A program made the position numbers and the translations under genes. DNA of 39,709 nt from Purshia tridentata (lineage: Eukaryota; Streptophyta; Magnoliopsida; Rosales; Rosaceae). Below, piece by piece: positions 22,921-35,274 of the stretch (positions within the stretch are counted from its first letter, which is position 1; the number at the start of each line of letters is the position of its first letter). Location of the stretch: contig QANT01003921.1 of the NCBI GenBank assembly GCA_003254885.1, positions 1 through 39,709 of the forward strand, in the 5' to 3' direction. Below the pieces are notes generated by a model. That model saw only the letters and a list, made by a program, of their open reading frames with translations, had not been told where the DNA came from and searched no databases.

Positions 22921-25900
22921 ATTCTCAATCCCTTGAACATTAATTGGTTGAATCCCAGCTAATCCTCGAGTAAGTAAACTGTTCATTGTTGAATATTAGT
23001 TACAATTATGAATATCAAACAATAACAGACTCTCAGCATGGTAGAGAGAGAGAGAGAGAGAGAAGGCATAGTCCAAAAAAACTTGGCCTATATGTTTCCT
23101 ACAGTAAATCAACCATTAATTCCTAAAATGTGCAGGTCTGACTAAAGGCTCTCACAGAACAATCACCCATTGTGCATACCTAGCACGGAAAGCAATCCCA
23201 AGCATCCAATCATTTGTAGAGTAAGCATTCACAAATCTTCCAGCCACCATCTGCAAAAATCAGGAGATAGTAAAGAAAGATTTACACCAAAAAAATCTGT
23301 ATAGTGCCATAATGGAGAAAAAGAGAACAATTTTCCAATCACCTTTCTAGCAGCTTCCCAATTCTCATCTTTAATGGAGATAGGTGCTCCAAGAAGAACA
23401 ACTCTTTCCACAAGTTCAGCTGCCAATAATAAATAAATTAGGATCATCAATCCAGGATTTATGCGAGTGATGAGCAACTATTATCATTTACCATCATGTT
23501 CAGTTTCGGCCAAACACTGGAGACACTTGAAAATTACTCTTGCTCCAAGTGAATAACCCACAAGTGTCACAGGCCTGAAATTCATCAAAAGCCCAAAAAG
23601 CATAATAATTAGGATTGCTTTTTCAGAAGTTGCTTAAGCACTGAAATAACAATAGTGTTACATTATGATGTGTACCTGTTCCCATGAAATCCTTGTAATA
23701 AAACATCAGCAAGCAGCTTTCCAGCTTTGTCTGACCTGGAAAATTGCAAGATTGAACATATAGTCTAGTTATAAAGTGACAACAAATAATGCTACCATAA
23801 CAAATAAAAGTCTAAATATTTATAAGGTTCATCAGAAATTGCTTCCTACTGTCTTCTGACTAACTCCTGCATTCCAGTAAAGCCAGTAAGTCCAGAGACC
23901 AAATGCATGACAATAGCTTTTGGAACTCCCATACAAACTGAAATTCAGGGTGCCTTTTATTTGGGACATAGGAGTAAAAGATGCTAAGAATTACCCTAAA
24001 AGAGAGTTTTCCCACTTTTACCATCTAAGAATTCTACTCAAGGAAGAAAAAGGACCTGTCAACAGCAATTGTCCATTTGCTATCTATAAAATCAGTAGCT
24101 GCGAGTAATGTTGCCGGCCAAGCCAGAGCAGTTAAAAGAGTGCCTAACACAGTCATCATTGCGCCTTGCTTCATCAACCCCATTGCAATACCTACATCAA
24201 GCAGCGGAAATGTCAATATCATGGAAAATCATTATATATCATCATACTAACCAGTAACTACTAACAATAGCAGCCATGGGTCCCAAAAAATTACTTGAAG
24301 TAAGCCAATCCTGAATTGCAGTGCTCACTGCAATTAGATTCTTCGACTCCCAGAGCACCACATACCTATAGATTCGTTAAGATCATAAAGGATAAATCAT
24401 CTGTAGTTGAGTATCTAATTTTCACGAAGAACAAACTTATCAACAAATAATCCTATATGAACAAAAGGAAAATACAACATTGATAAAATTATTAGGATAA
24501 TCAATCATGTTGAATCCATGTTGCTTCAATTTGTCACCCCATGAGAAAATATGCCTCATATAGAAAACAATTGCATAGAGGCAACATGCAATATGGAATT
24601 TACATCATTGTTGATACGTGACAACCAGCAACACCCATCAACTACTTGAAATGCAAAAAGCTCAATCAGTGTATGATGAAGAAAATGGGAAAAAGTCAAC
24701 ATTCTGTTTGGGGTGGTGGGAGAGGGGAGAAAATAGAGGGAAGGGGGCTGAGGCCTAAGTTTTATTGTTTTCCTTGGTTTTGCAGTGCAGAGAAAGTAGA
24801 GGATAGATAAATGAAAGGAGTAACTCTTTCTTTGTGTTTTCTTTTTCGCTCGTAACTCTTTCTCTGTATCTTACCTATATCTTTTTGGCTCCTTTCTCTT
24901 ATTCTCTCCACTTATTAACCGACTATTGACAAAAAGGAAGAGAACATCATCACCTTCCTTTCTTTCTCTTTTATATAGATGAACCAAATGAGGTGCAATT
25001 TCAGCTTATTCAAACATGTTGGAGAATAGTAAAATTTTGGAGGTGCACCTTTCCAAATTGTCAATCTGTCCGTCCCAAGGCCTCACAAAATCTTCCTCAT
25101 CAAAAACAAATCCTGAGACCAAGATCTCAACTGCTAGCCTCTGACAGATATGCGACTAAAATTACAGTTTGAACAAGTAAAAGTAAAAAAATTGTCAAAT
25201 CGACTAATATCAGAAGTGTCCCCCATGGTAGAATAATATTTCCAATCAAAGAAGAAATTGGAGCTACAATGAACTCACGCCTTGGTTATGATTTTCTCCT
25301 ATAGCTTTGAACTCAAATTCATCTACACTTCCAGTTCTTCTAGCCATTTTGCTCCCTGTGAGTCCAGCTCCAGCAGCTTGGTCGAACAGAGTGAACAGTA
25401 ATCCATAAATTAGTTGACATAAACACCATACCAAATAATTGATTTTAGAATAAATAATTTTTAACAAATAAAGAAAGATTTACATAAATCACTAAGACTG
25501 AGTCAGAAGATTCTAAAAGAAGACCCCAATAAAACAAAAAATTTAACCACCTATTCACCTCCAAATGATGCAGCAACAACAACAGAACCAGTAACACTTC
25601 CTGCAGCAGTTGCAGCTGCAGCAAACCCACTTGCTCCAATTACTGGGATGATAGTGCCCAATGTTGGAGCTAAAGCACCGAGTCCTGCAGCAATTGCTGG
25701 GGCTGCTAATCCTGTAGAATAGTAAAACTTCATGAATTGCAAACCAAAATCCCCAAAAGCTGAAAAAAAATTGTAGTAGGAATTTAACATTCTGCTAATA
25801 ATAAAGGTCTTTTAGGGTCCCATACCACCAGTTATTGTTAGTAACGCTCCTCCGGCTACTGCAGCTGCACCAATGATACCACCACGCTTCCATTTAGCCC

Positions 25901-27459
25901 ATTTGCTTTTTGGTGACTGGGTTTCTTCTTTTGCTTCTTCCTGTTTAACTAAAGCCATTGCAGAGCAAGCAACCATTGTCTCAATGGCTTCCTGCAAAGC
26001 AAAGTTTGGACAAAGATCAAAAAACATGACCATTAAAGAATATGGGGATTTGCTGTAAATTTGTGCTGAAACATGAAAGTAAGATACCATTCTGAAATTT
26101 CCCATTAAAAATGAAAATGAGGAGGTATCATTTCATACTGGTCATACCCCATAGATACCTAACATCTCTAACACTGTTTCTACCTAAGCACATCAGAAAT
26201 AAATAAGACAGTACTGATAGATCGAGAATAGAGACCATTTTCATCCACTTGACATCAAGCCAAGTTGCTAGTAATCTCAGAGCTACACGATGTCGAGCAT
26301 CATATCCCGTTCTCCGACAGGTACAGTTTTTGTTTTCTTCACGTTTATCGGCCAGACAAGCTGAAAGAAGCTCAAAGAGAACTGTAATTTTCCTCTGATA
26401 ACTGAGCATCGTCACCCCTCCAACAGGCGGTTTCTGATCAATGTCACTGCCAGACACATCTCGTATTTCTTTAACACTAACCATATTACCACCCGTCTCC
26501 AGCGGATTTTTCAATTGATCATTTGCGGTTTCAATGTTTTGTTTCACCTCAGCTGTGAAGGATTTCTCCAGCAGATTTTCCGCTGCTTCAATGTTTTGTT
26601 TCACCTCAGCTGCAGAGTATTTCTCCCGCGGACTTTTCAAATGCACATCCGCTGCTTCAGCGTTCTGTTTTGCCTCAGATGTGGAGCATTTCTCACGGCA
26701 TTCATCTACATATTCACGATGCTTTTCCTTCTTAGAATTGGAAGACTCAGAATCCATTTCCATGCTAAGTGCCATAGCATCAACAGCTTTCGACAAAGCA
26801 AGTTCTTGATCTGAACTTTGCGAAGCATTCTTATCATCACCACCTTCTTCTGCAAGCAACCTCAAGAACTGTGGCACAAACCAAGCATTTAGTAACAACA
26901 ACAAAATATAAAACTAGCCTCAATAAAAATACCAATCACAATATTGGTACAAATAGACGTACTGCTCCAACATGATGGTTAGCATTAGAAACAGCAGCAG
27001 TTTCCTGAAGTCCAGACCATGCTGCAGAATCAATATCAAGCAACCTATTCGCAGCAAGATGAGTATTGAAATTCATTGAAAACTCTCAAATAAATACCTA
27101 AAACCCAATAATTCAAACCCCTTATGAATTTAATGTCCCAATACTCTTCAGCATCCAAACAGGGTAATGAGAAATATTGAGACGAAATGAAGATTGGACC
27201 AAGAATAAATAAAATCGAAGAGCGAAATGGACCTGAAAACAGGGGGGAGGAGGCCCGAGTTGTGGTGGACCCAAAGCTCCGGGTCGTCGTTGACGGAGTC
27301 GGTGCTGCTGCCACTACTGGTTCGGTCATTGGCTTCGTCTTCGTTAAGGGACAAGAGCAAAGGGCGGGTCTGGTGGATCTGAGAGTGGTGGAGAGCAAGG
27401 GAGAACAAAGCTCCGGCGGCGTACCGCTGCGTCGGCGTCAAGAACGACGTCGTTGCCAT
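22339..27459 (-). CDS. TMCO4-like DUF726 membrane alpha/beta hydrolase, 15 exons, 709 aa
   Basis: Exons in transcript order: 27459-27233, 27044-26963, 26868-26236, 25991-25826, 25711-25559, 25376-25279, 25140-25049, 24365-24295, 24191-24056, 23735-23676, 23574-23492, 23419-23343, 23250-23180, 22978-22921, 22461-22339. All introns are GT-AG and all junctions keep frame. Residues 1-103 are a Ser/Asp-rich N-terminus. Exon 3 adds a long acidic, Lys/Glu-rich part with three near-repeats (163-227). Exons 4-6 give a Gly/Ala-rich membrane region (about 350-440, e.g. GGIIGAAAVAGGALLTITGG). The hydrolase part has ATDFIDSKWTIAVDRSDKAG, then LVGYSLGARVIFKCL with nucleophile Ser581 in GYSLG, then VVLLGAPIS, and DVIDAHSSY with a candidate catalytic His679. 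This is the DUF726 family (animal TMCO4); substrate and membrane are unknown. A two-codon uORF (27482-27474) precedes the start. Confidence 0.93.
22890..22915. repeat. (GA)n microsatellite abutting a splice donor
   Basis: About 13 GA units. On the gene strand the tract is CT and begins immediately after the GTAAGC donor of DUF726 exon 14. Confidence 0.92.
23043..23063. repeat. (GA)n microsatellite in DUF726 intron 13
   Basis: About 10 GA units within the intron between exons 13 and 14, upstream of exon 14 on the gene strand. Confidence 0.9.
26497..26691 (-). repeat. Three tandem ~20-residue coding repeats in DUF726 exon 3
   Basis: Residues 163-185, 186-204 and 205-227 each carry a core like AEVKQNIEAAENLLEK, followed in two copies by SPRE or NPLE. 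The DNA shows the same periodicity, with near-identical blocks GTTTTGTTTCACCTCAGCTG. The unit is predicted helical. It probably arose by tandem duplication and may vary in copy number between plants. Confidence 0.85.
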
Positions 27460-27473
27460 GAGTCGAATTGAAT

Positions 27474-27482
27474 TCAATTCAT
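27474..27482 (-). promoter_or_regulatory. Minimal uORF upstream of the DUF726 start
   Basis: ATG AAT TGA on the minus strand, ending 14 nt before the main ATG at 27459. It matters only if transcription starts upstream of 27482. Confidence 0.35.
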
Positions 27483-28487
27483 AGGGAGTTGTGAATTTTG
27501 AGATTTATGAGGGCTTGCTTGAGCTCCAACACTAACCGAAACTTAACCGCGCAAGAAATGTGAATTTTGATCCCGCCACCCCTAGCCTGGTGTTGATGTT
27601 GAGATTCTGGTTCATCAAACCAGAGACAGTTGAGACGTTGTTTTTTGTTCGTTTTAGCTTATGACTCCCTAGTCTCTAAGCGGACGTAAAATTGTTGTCC
27701 TTTGCTTGCCAATTTGGCAATCTCAAGAGTTATTTTCGACACATTTCGCTATTTGTCACTTCACACGCTCTAAACATTTTTTGTTTATTATTATTATTAT
27801 ATTTTTTCTGTTTTGGTTGTGGTTCCATAATTTGGGACAAGTCCTGCTTAGTATTTGTTACTACTTCTCTCCTTGTTATTGTATTTATAAATATGTTTAT
27901 GCTTTTTATGTGGGGAAGGAAATTTGGACTTGAGACCTCCTATCATTAGAAGAGAAATACCGTTAAACTAACGGTTAATTGATAAAAAATGTGTTTCCGT
28001 ATAATTGTCAATAAATTTTGGATCAGTATAGAGAATAAAATTAGACATTTAATGTGTCTTTTGGATGCACTAGAAAGCTTTTTAGTGGTTTAGTTTTAAA
28101 TACCAGTGATAAGGAAGTACAAAACATTGTGTTCCAATTGAATTTGTTTTTCTTCAACATACATATCAAATTATTCATATGGATCAAGCAACCAGGTAAA
28201 ATTCTTATGAAGATTTGTCCAAGAAGAGAGCACGAGATAATATGGGTGGTAAAAGTCCATTGTGGACATCATTACTTGCTTAGATAGTAGTAGTACATAA
28301 ACATGGAATGGATACCCCCAATGGTACTCCAATTATGCTAAGCTATCCGAAAAAATAATTATGCACTAAGAAGCCACTTGATGGCTACTTTTACATGTTA
28401 AATTACAACATTTGGCAACAACAAACGCTCCTAAATATGAGTAATGATTACAGAATTAAATGTGTCAAATTGTTGTGGTGCCCAAAA
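27483..28487. other. Promoter of DUF726 and 3' flank of NERD
   Basis: No supported gene. It contains the SINE-like A/B-box relic at 27926-27970. The part nearest 28487 is the NERD 3' untranslated region. Confidence 0.5.
27926..27970 (-). mobile_element. tRNA-like A and B box pair, possible SINE relic
   Basis: On the minus strand TAGTTTAACGG resembles a Pol III A box, and GGTCTCAAGTCC resembles a B box about 22 nt further on, as in tRNA-derived plant SINEs. No cloverleaf of a real tRNA can be drawn, and I did not find a clear tail or target-site duplication. Only the core is marked. Confidence 0.3.
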
Positions 28488-31400
28488 TCAGGGGTGCAAA
28501 TAACCACATGATGCTCCCCTCTTGCAATACCCGCTTTCATAATATTTACATACCTTCTGGCCTCTGGGAGGAGGCCTGAATGAGCCTCCTCCATTTCCAC
28601 TTCCATATAATGCCTGCCTGTTCCATACAGACCTACCCCTACCAAAACCTAAGTCCTTATTCTGAAAACCCCGATCTCTTGGACCAAAGAATCTGTCTCC
28701 GTTGCCGTATCTTGACTGCCCTTCCCACATGCCCCCAGCAGGAGGAGGACCTGAATTCATGCTTGTGTTTCCCTGTGTTGTTCCCTGATCACCTCTCCAA
28801 CCCATATTTGCACTTCCTTGGTCTGGTCCTCCCCAGCCCACATTTGCATTTCCCTGAACTGCTTCCCAACTGGTTTCTGTGCTTTCTGACCTAGCTTTCC
28901 AAGTATTGTCTGTGTTAGTCATGTCCCAACTTTCCTTGGATGGTGCAGTGGTTTGGATCTCTGTGCCTGCCTCCCATTGGTTAACTGAAACATCACTATG
29001 CTTTCTGTCTCCCTCCACTTCAGCGCTTGTGGAAGAATGTACAGCAGACCTTTTTTGTAGATCAAGAACATTTTCCTGAGATACCCCAAGCAGTTCATCT
29101 GTCACCAAGGGTTGAGAAGGTAATCGTAAATCCCCAGTGGAGCTTAAAGCATCACCTTTTCCAGGGTCAGGTGCTGGGCTAAATCCCTCTACAGAACTGA
29201 TGCTATCATTTTTTGAACCCTCTTGAAATTCCCCTCCACAATTCATGATTGATGTCGGGGTAGCCAAGCCACTGAGAGACTCCATTGCTTCAACTTCAGC
29301 CAGAAGATCTGAAACTGATTCATCAGCTAAAGTGCAAAATTCATTGGGTTCAGTAAGAATTGCCTGCCAACCAGATACATTAGAGGTAGGATGGGATGGG
29401 GAAGAATGAGTCAGCTGGCCACTCACTGAAACCGAAGTACCAACACGATCACTGGCCATCTCGCTTGGTTTAAGAGAAGATGCAGAGACAAGACTGGAGT
29501 TCCATTCCTTAATAGAAGGTTTGGCCGGAGTAGGGGAATATCCACCCCATTCACCAGCTACTTCGTGAAGCTGTGCCCCACCACCCACTAAACTAGAAGC
29601 TGTGCTCCAGCTAGGGCCTGCATCCTGAACAGGAACATTTGAAGCCACAGACTGTTTATTTTCAGCAGCCTGACCTCGTAATTCTCCGTTGCTTGGTTTT
29701 GGAGTGGGACTGGGCAAATCTGGAAAATCAAGTTCCCTCTGAACTTTTTCTGATGTCTCAAGTGATTTAGCCGCAGGAACAAAATCAGAGTTGGAACCAC
29801 AGCCATTCGAAGGACTACTTACAGGTGGCGGCCTCCAGTTTTGTCCAGAAGATTGACCTGAATGGCCTTCACTATCAGATCGGTTCTCATTACCTTGTCC
29901 ATTCATAATTTGACAGTGAGAAGTCTGCTGCGGATCCAAATTTCCCTTGATCTGATCAAAGTTGTTTTCAACACCTCTACCTTCCCCTTCTTGATGTGAC
30001 AGTGTTTCACATGGTTTCACAGGCAATACAGAAGAAGGTAGTGAATTACTCTCTTGGGGCTGATTGGACAAAGAATTATTACCCTTCAATGAATCCCAGT
30101 CTTGTAAAGGATTTCCAGTTTGTTCTTCATTGGAATTGACAACATCTGCAGGTGTAGTGCTCCTTACAAGTTCATGGCTACTGTTAATATGTAAGCTTTG
30201 GCCATCCTGCTTTGTATTCCAGCTCTCTTCAACTTTTTTACCATCTATCGGACTTGCAGGCATACTCTTGTTCCATCCACCATCCCAGCCAGTGTTTCTA
30301 TCATCCATTTCAACTGTAAATCCCTGAGAAAGTAAGTGGCTGTGACATGACAATAGTGGTTCTTTATAATACTGTCCCCTCAAAGCATCAGTCAAAAGGA
30401 TGGAGTTATCTTGATCCGCATTTATCTTCCATATTCTATGATCAGGAGGGAAGTGTCCACTTGTACTCCATTTACGCAACTGTACCAGAGCAAATGGTCC
30501 TTGAATTTTTCCAGTTGGGTCCTGGTAGTGCCATATCTTGTCTGTCTCAAAATCATCAATAGAAATGTTTCTGTTCATCACTCCAGATAAGGGCACAGAT
30601 GAAATTTCTGATGCAACCTTGGAAACTGTATTAGACTCGACTGTTGATTGATTATTCCAACCGAAAGCCACCAAACCAGTAGGATTGACCTGGTTCTCTG
30701 TTGCATTCCATCCATTTACTCCAAATGCTTCTCTACCCCGGTTTTTCTGTGCCTTGCTTCCTATATTATTTGAAATATCACCACCTTCCCTCTGTCGAGA
30801 GAAAAGTTCCCTTCCCTTTCTACCAAAGACAGATTTCCTTGGTTTGACTTTGTCATCTGCATGCACGTTAGCAAAATAACCCCAGTTAACATTTCCAAAA
30901 GAAGACTTCAATTTAAAAAGAGAAATGATAAGATATTATTCCATGTCTAATAAATCAATGAAGGGACCTTGTTTCTTATCTAACTCTCCAGCATTGTCTT
31001 CAGACTCATAACTTGGATCCATGTTAGGATCAGAGTGTACTTCAGGAATTTCACGCAGTCTGCATTGGCGTTCCTCTGGTGAGTTCAGAAGCTGTAATTT
31101 CTCCACACATTCCCTCAGCGTACAATATGGTCAAGGAATACTATAAACTTGTACCCATAAATCTCTGCCACAAGGCAATTTCAAGAATAGACTAAACAGA
31201 TACTCATGAAACCACCTCTTATTCATTGAAATGGGTCACAAGTAATTTACAGGTAAACAGAGAGGGCAATTGGAATAATCAACAACAAAATGCAAGCAAT
31301 ATCATGAGAGAAACTAAAAGAAAGACATTGCAATGATCAACAAAAAAGGATATTCCTTCCTGTGTCCTTTTTCACTTGCTCGGTCACGAAGGTGACTAAG

Positions 31401-34400
31401 CCTTAATAACTCTGCTTCAAGCCACTAGATCAGAGAGCAAGACCATGCACAACCAAAAAGCGATATCAGAACTAGTACTTGATGACTTATTTAGGAGAAA
31501 AAATAATAAAAATGCATTGGACAGTAATAGCTTAACAGAAAACATAATCATCTAAAATCCTTCCATAAAACACATGTATTCTCTTTTTGCCTCAGATTTA
31601 AAAGTGACGGAACTTACATCATTTACTCTAATTTCTTGGAGTGCCATTGCTTTATCTTGAATTTCACCCTACAACCAAGCACAAAAACTCCTTTGTAAAA
31701 AGAGTTTGCACATATCTTGAAGGTAAAATAAAAGTGAACATCATATGCAAACCTACCACGGTCAACCGTTTGGTGAGTCCAAACCTTATGCTCTGACGTA
31801 ATCGTTTGCATTCATCCTGTAAACATAATTCAAATATCACAACTGAAAAAGAGGGGGTAGAAAAAGAATAAGCATCGCAGCACAGGCACCACCTCATCAA
31901 CCAGCTTCTTATGACCCAATAAAACTGGAATATGACAACACTAGTTTGCTTTAATCAATGCAAGTTTTTTGAAAATAGTGTGCAGTTTTCAATTCAGTAA
32001 TCAATGGTAAGGGTAAACATTCCCTTCAAAGCATCCTTTCATACTGGTTCGCATAACTGACGAAGAGCAGGTAGGAATAAATAATTAGGCTCCAAGCACT
32101 TTCATAATTCATATATATATATTATCACACTACTTGCAATCCCTATACGTCTTTGTTACAATTGGGTTCCAAAAGTAGTCTCTTAAATAAATTAAAAATC
32201 CGTTATGTGCAAAAAAGCTCAATCAAAGCACCCCAGGGAGGAGGGAGAGTAGGCAATAAGTTTACTCACTTGGGAGAATTCCTGATTAGAGATCTCATCT
32301 ATTGGTATAACTTCTTTCTTGTCTAAGTTCAAGATTTCAAGCTTGACATCAGTTGTTCTTGTGCCAATTTTATAAGGTTCAGCAACCTTGCTAGTACCTG
32401 TACACAAAAGATGTCAACAATACAAGTTTGCATGATTTACAGTGTATATATAAGAAATAACTTGGAGCATTGGTTGTATAAACTAATACCTATAACTTGG
32501 ACAAGCCTATAAATATCTTGCTTTTGATCACTGCTAGAAATTCTTATTCGCACAATTGAACCAACCACCTTTTCATGAAACTTATCAGCATCGTCAATCA
32601 GATTCTCCATCAAATTACGCCGAAAGTAAATCAAATTGATGTTGTGAACATCAATCGCTGCATATTCATCTGGATTAGCCTGTGGCCCTCTCTCATCAAC
32701 CCTTTTACGTGTTTTACGCCTCTTATCATTACCCATCATCATTTGATTATCATAGTTCCCATCAAACTCCATCTGGCTGGCAACAGTATTAACAACTCCA
32801 GCACTAATAATATTATCTACCGTGGAACTTTCCTTTAAAAGGAAGTGTGATTCAAGAAGCTTTAACATTTCAAAGTGACCCACACATTCTTTCCCAAACA
32901 GAGTTAAGAGCCGCGAATCACAAACAATTTGGCATTTCCGGCGAGGGTCACGAAGATTGTTTTTCTTTATGTACTTGAGCAAAAGTTCCTGGACATCATA
33001 CTGAGGTAGCACAGATATATCACCATTTTTCATATGAGCAACAAACTCCAAGAGCTCCTTTGATGCCCAAATTTTGCCTTTAGGGAGAGGCATCCCTCTG
33101 TCACCAACTGATTTTTCAACACTTAAGTCAGTGTTAAAAATTCTAGGCTTTTTATTAGTTCTATTTGAACCTGTTGCTTCCAGATCTGCACAAGAGTTGA
33201 CAGAAACTGATTCTGTTGTCTTACTACCATCATAAAGTCCACCCAAAGAATCCCCCTTACTAGCCAAAACAGCAACTCCTTTCCATGGATTTTTAGCTTT
33301 AATGAGATCATCCAAAGTTAATGATAGTTTCCCTTTCAAAAAAATCCAGTACACCTTGAAGAGATACTCCCAACTGCTTTTGTCATCAAAATCCACTTGA
33401 GCCTGCACAGTAGTTATATGAGAAAGGAAAAAGACAAAAATTGCACCACCAGATGGAAAAACAATAATAAAAAACTGGACAAGGTAATTTTGTCTCCTAA
33501 CAATCTAACATACTCCAAAATGGTAGAGACCAATTTAATTGCAGCAGCAAGTAAGCATGCACAAATGGGGGCACAAAGTAAAACATAAAGAAGTAAATAT
33601 AGTAAAAACCTAAAGTATTCTTCATATAAAAGATTTTTTTGCTCTTAAACAATCCAAACCCTCTCCAAATGCAACAAAGCTGAGAATCCTCCGTTCATAG
33701 GAAAAACTACATGACTGGAAGTAAATAAATATATTAATAATTAAATAGGCCAAAACATGTTCCAGCATACCACTTCCTTATTTCCTTGCACATTTTCAAT
33801 TAGCATTATAGTTCTCATACATGTTCCACAAAATCCTTTGTTTCCTCGTACACATTGATAATCAGCATCTTTAGTACATCCCTTGCACAAAGAATAAGTA
33901 CAAGTGTAGCACATGTAATGGGAAGCCTTTTGACAGCTGCTACATATATGCCAACCTGAAATGCATAATTAAGAACCAGAACAGCAAAATGTGAACAAAT
34001 CATACTAATGGAGAAATAAATAACAGGTTAATAAAATTTGACACCCAACAGTAACTTTAAAAAATAAATAAACAGAAGACCGAGAAGTAAACAGACAGCA
34101 GGACAATAGAAGATATCAATTTGACAATTTGGAAAGTGTGTGATATTACAGTGCAATAAATTAAGGACCTTGTGCATTCAGCAAAATTTACAACAATTTG
34201 AACATGGAAAGTCTGCAATGTAAGAATGAAGGAAGGTGATAACGTGAATAAGTGGAAAAAAAAGGTCCCTTCACAGCCTAATGCTTATTTTGCGGTTAAC
34301 AAAATAGCCACTGCCATGAAGTACTATTAAAAACCCATGAGTCATATCTAAATTGCCTACAGTCTACAGAACTAAACAGAAATAAGTCCAAAATGAACAA

Positions 34401-35274
34401 GCTATTAACATAGTGCAACTTACCACAATTCCATTTGGCCTTTGATTTGAAAAAAGACTCGTCCCGCTTGATGCACGATGGGTGGTATGCCTTAGGACAC
34501 CCCCTAACAAGTAAGAATCACGAAGAAGCATTGAATCAAGTAATGCAAATGAGCATCAACAACACATTCGCAAAAAAAGAAATACAAGATAGACTTGAGC
34601 TACCCATTTGATTGCCAATAAGGAAAGGAAATGAATAACTCTCATCAACTAATATATGAAATAAATTAAGCTAAATTGCTTTTGTTTCAGCTAAATTAAG
34701 TAAAAGTCCTTAAATTGCTTTTATAGTAGCTAAATTAAGTCAAATTGGACTCAATTGACTAAGCTTTTAAGAAAAATAATATCCCATTTCTTGTTTTAAC
34801 CAAGCAAACAATATCTTATAACTTTGCTTTATTTTCTCGGGAACCAAATCCAGCAAAACGGAAAAACCGGATTTCTGACCTGCGATCACAAAGCACGAGG
34901 CTTCCGCCATCGAAGCAAATGAAGCAAACATCCTCCTCATCCTTCTTCTTCCTAAACGGCGTCGCTTTGGGCTGCCCACTTGGCGGCCGTCCCCGCCTCC
35001 GCTTCCCCAAGCTCTTGACCTCAACGTTCACCATGCTTCGCCCTTCCTTACCGACGACCACGTCAACACCGCCGCCTCCGGCAACGGACTCCGGAGCTCC
35101 GACGAGCTGCGAATCGTCGAGGTCCCCTATGGTTTCGCATTGATCGGCAGTCATGGAGCGGTCAAAGCCATCCTGCTGCTGTTTCTGCTGCTGCTGCTGT
35201 TCTTGTTCTCCTCCTTCATCTTGTAGACAGGGTTTGTAGAAGCTGGAGTCTTGTTGAGCTTGTGGAAGTTCCAT
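28488..35274 (-). CDS. NERD: NERD-type PHD-SWIB-Plus3-GYF-CCCH silencing protein, 10 exons, 1467 aa
   Basis: Exons in transcript order: 35274-34880, 34503-34424, 33955-33771, 33402-32490, 32397-32270, 31816-31757, 31668-31618, 31424-31354, 31119-30968, 30856-28488. All junctions keep frame; intron 8 is AT-AC (U12 type), the rest GT-AG. Domains: a poly-Gln tract (about 25-34), a basic KRRRGRPP hook, a PHD-type finger starting DVCFICFDGG (116) with a further Cys/His cluster to about 210, SWIB (about 328-410), Plus3 (about 467-580), GYF (about 784-845, with HYQDPTGKIQGPF), and a final C-x7-C-x5-C-x3-H finger (Cys1448, Cys1456, Cys1462, His1466). GW/WG motifs lie on both sides of GYF (for example NGWN, FGWN, TGWDGGWN, VGWGG), as in Argonaute-binding hooks. 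The order matches Arabidopsis NERD (also called C3H19), which links unmodified H3 tails to AGO2-dependent DNA methylation. Length is somewhat below the Arabidopsis protein (about 1770 aa from memory). Confidence 0.94.
31120..31353 (-). other. U12-type AT-AC intron in NERD
   Basis: The donor is AAGGA/ATATCCTTTT, matching the U12 consensus ATATCCTT. The branch motif TTCCTTGAC sits at 31138-31130, and the acceptor is TTGTAC/GCTGAGG, about 11 nt after the branch A. No GT-AG alternative restores the frame, while the AT-AC joint gives HRKE-LRECVEKLQLL, which matches the NERD family. Length is 234 bp. Splicing would need the minor spliceosome. Confidence 0.93.

Noticed and set aside
28488..28570. 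GTATGT after GGCCAGAAG near the NERD end as a splice donor
   Set aside because: Reading through gives a complete CCCH zinc finger and stop, matching the family C-terminus, so no intron is needed.
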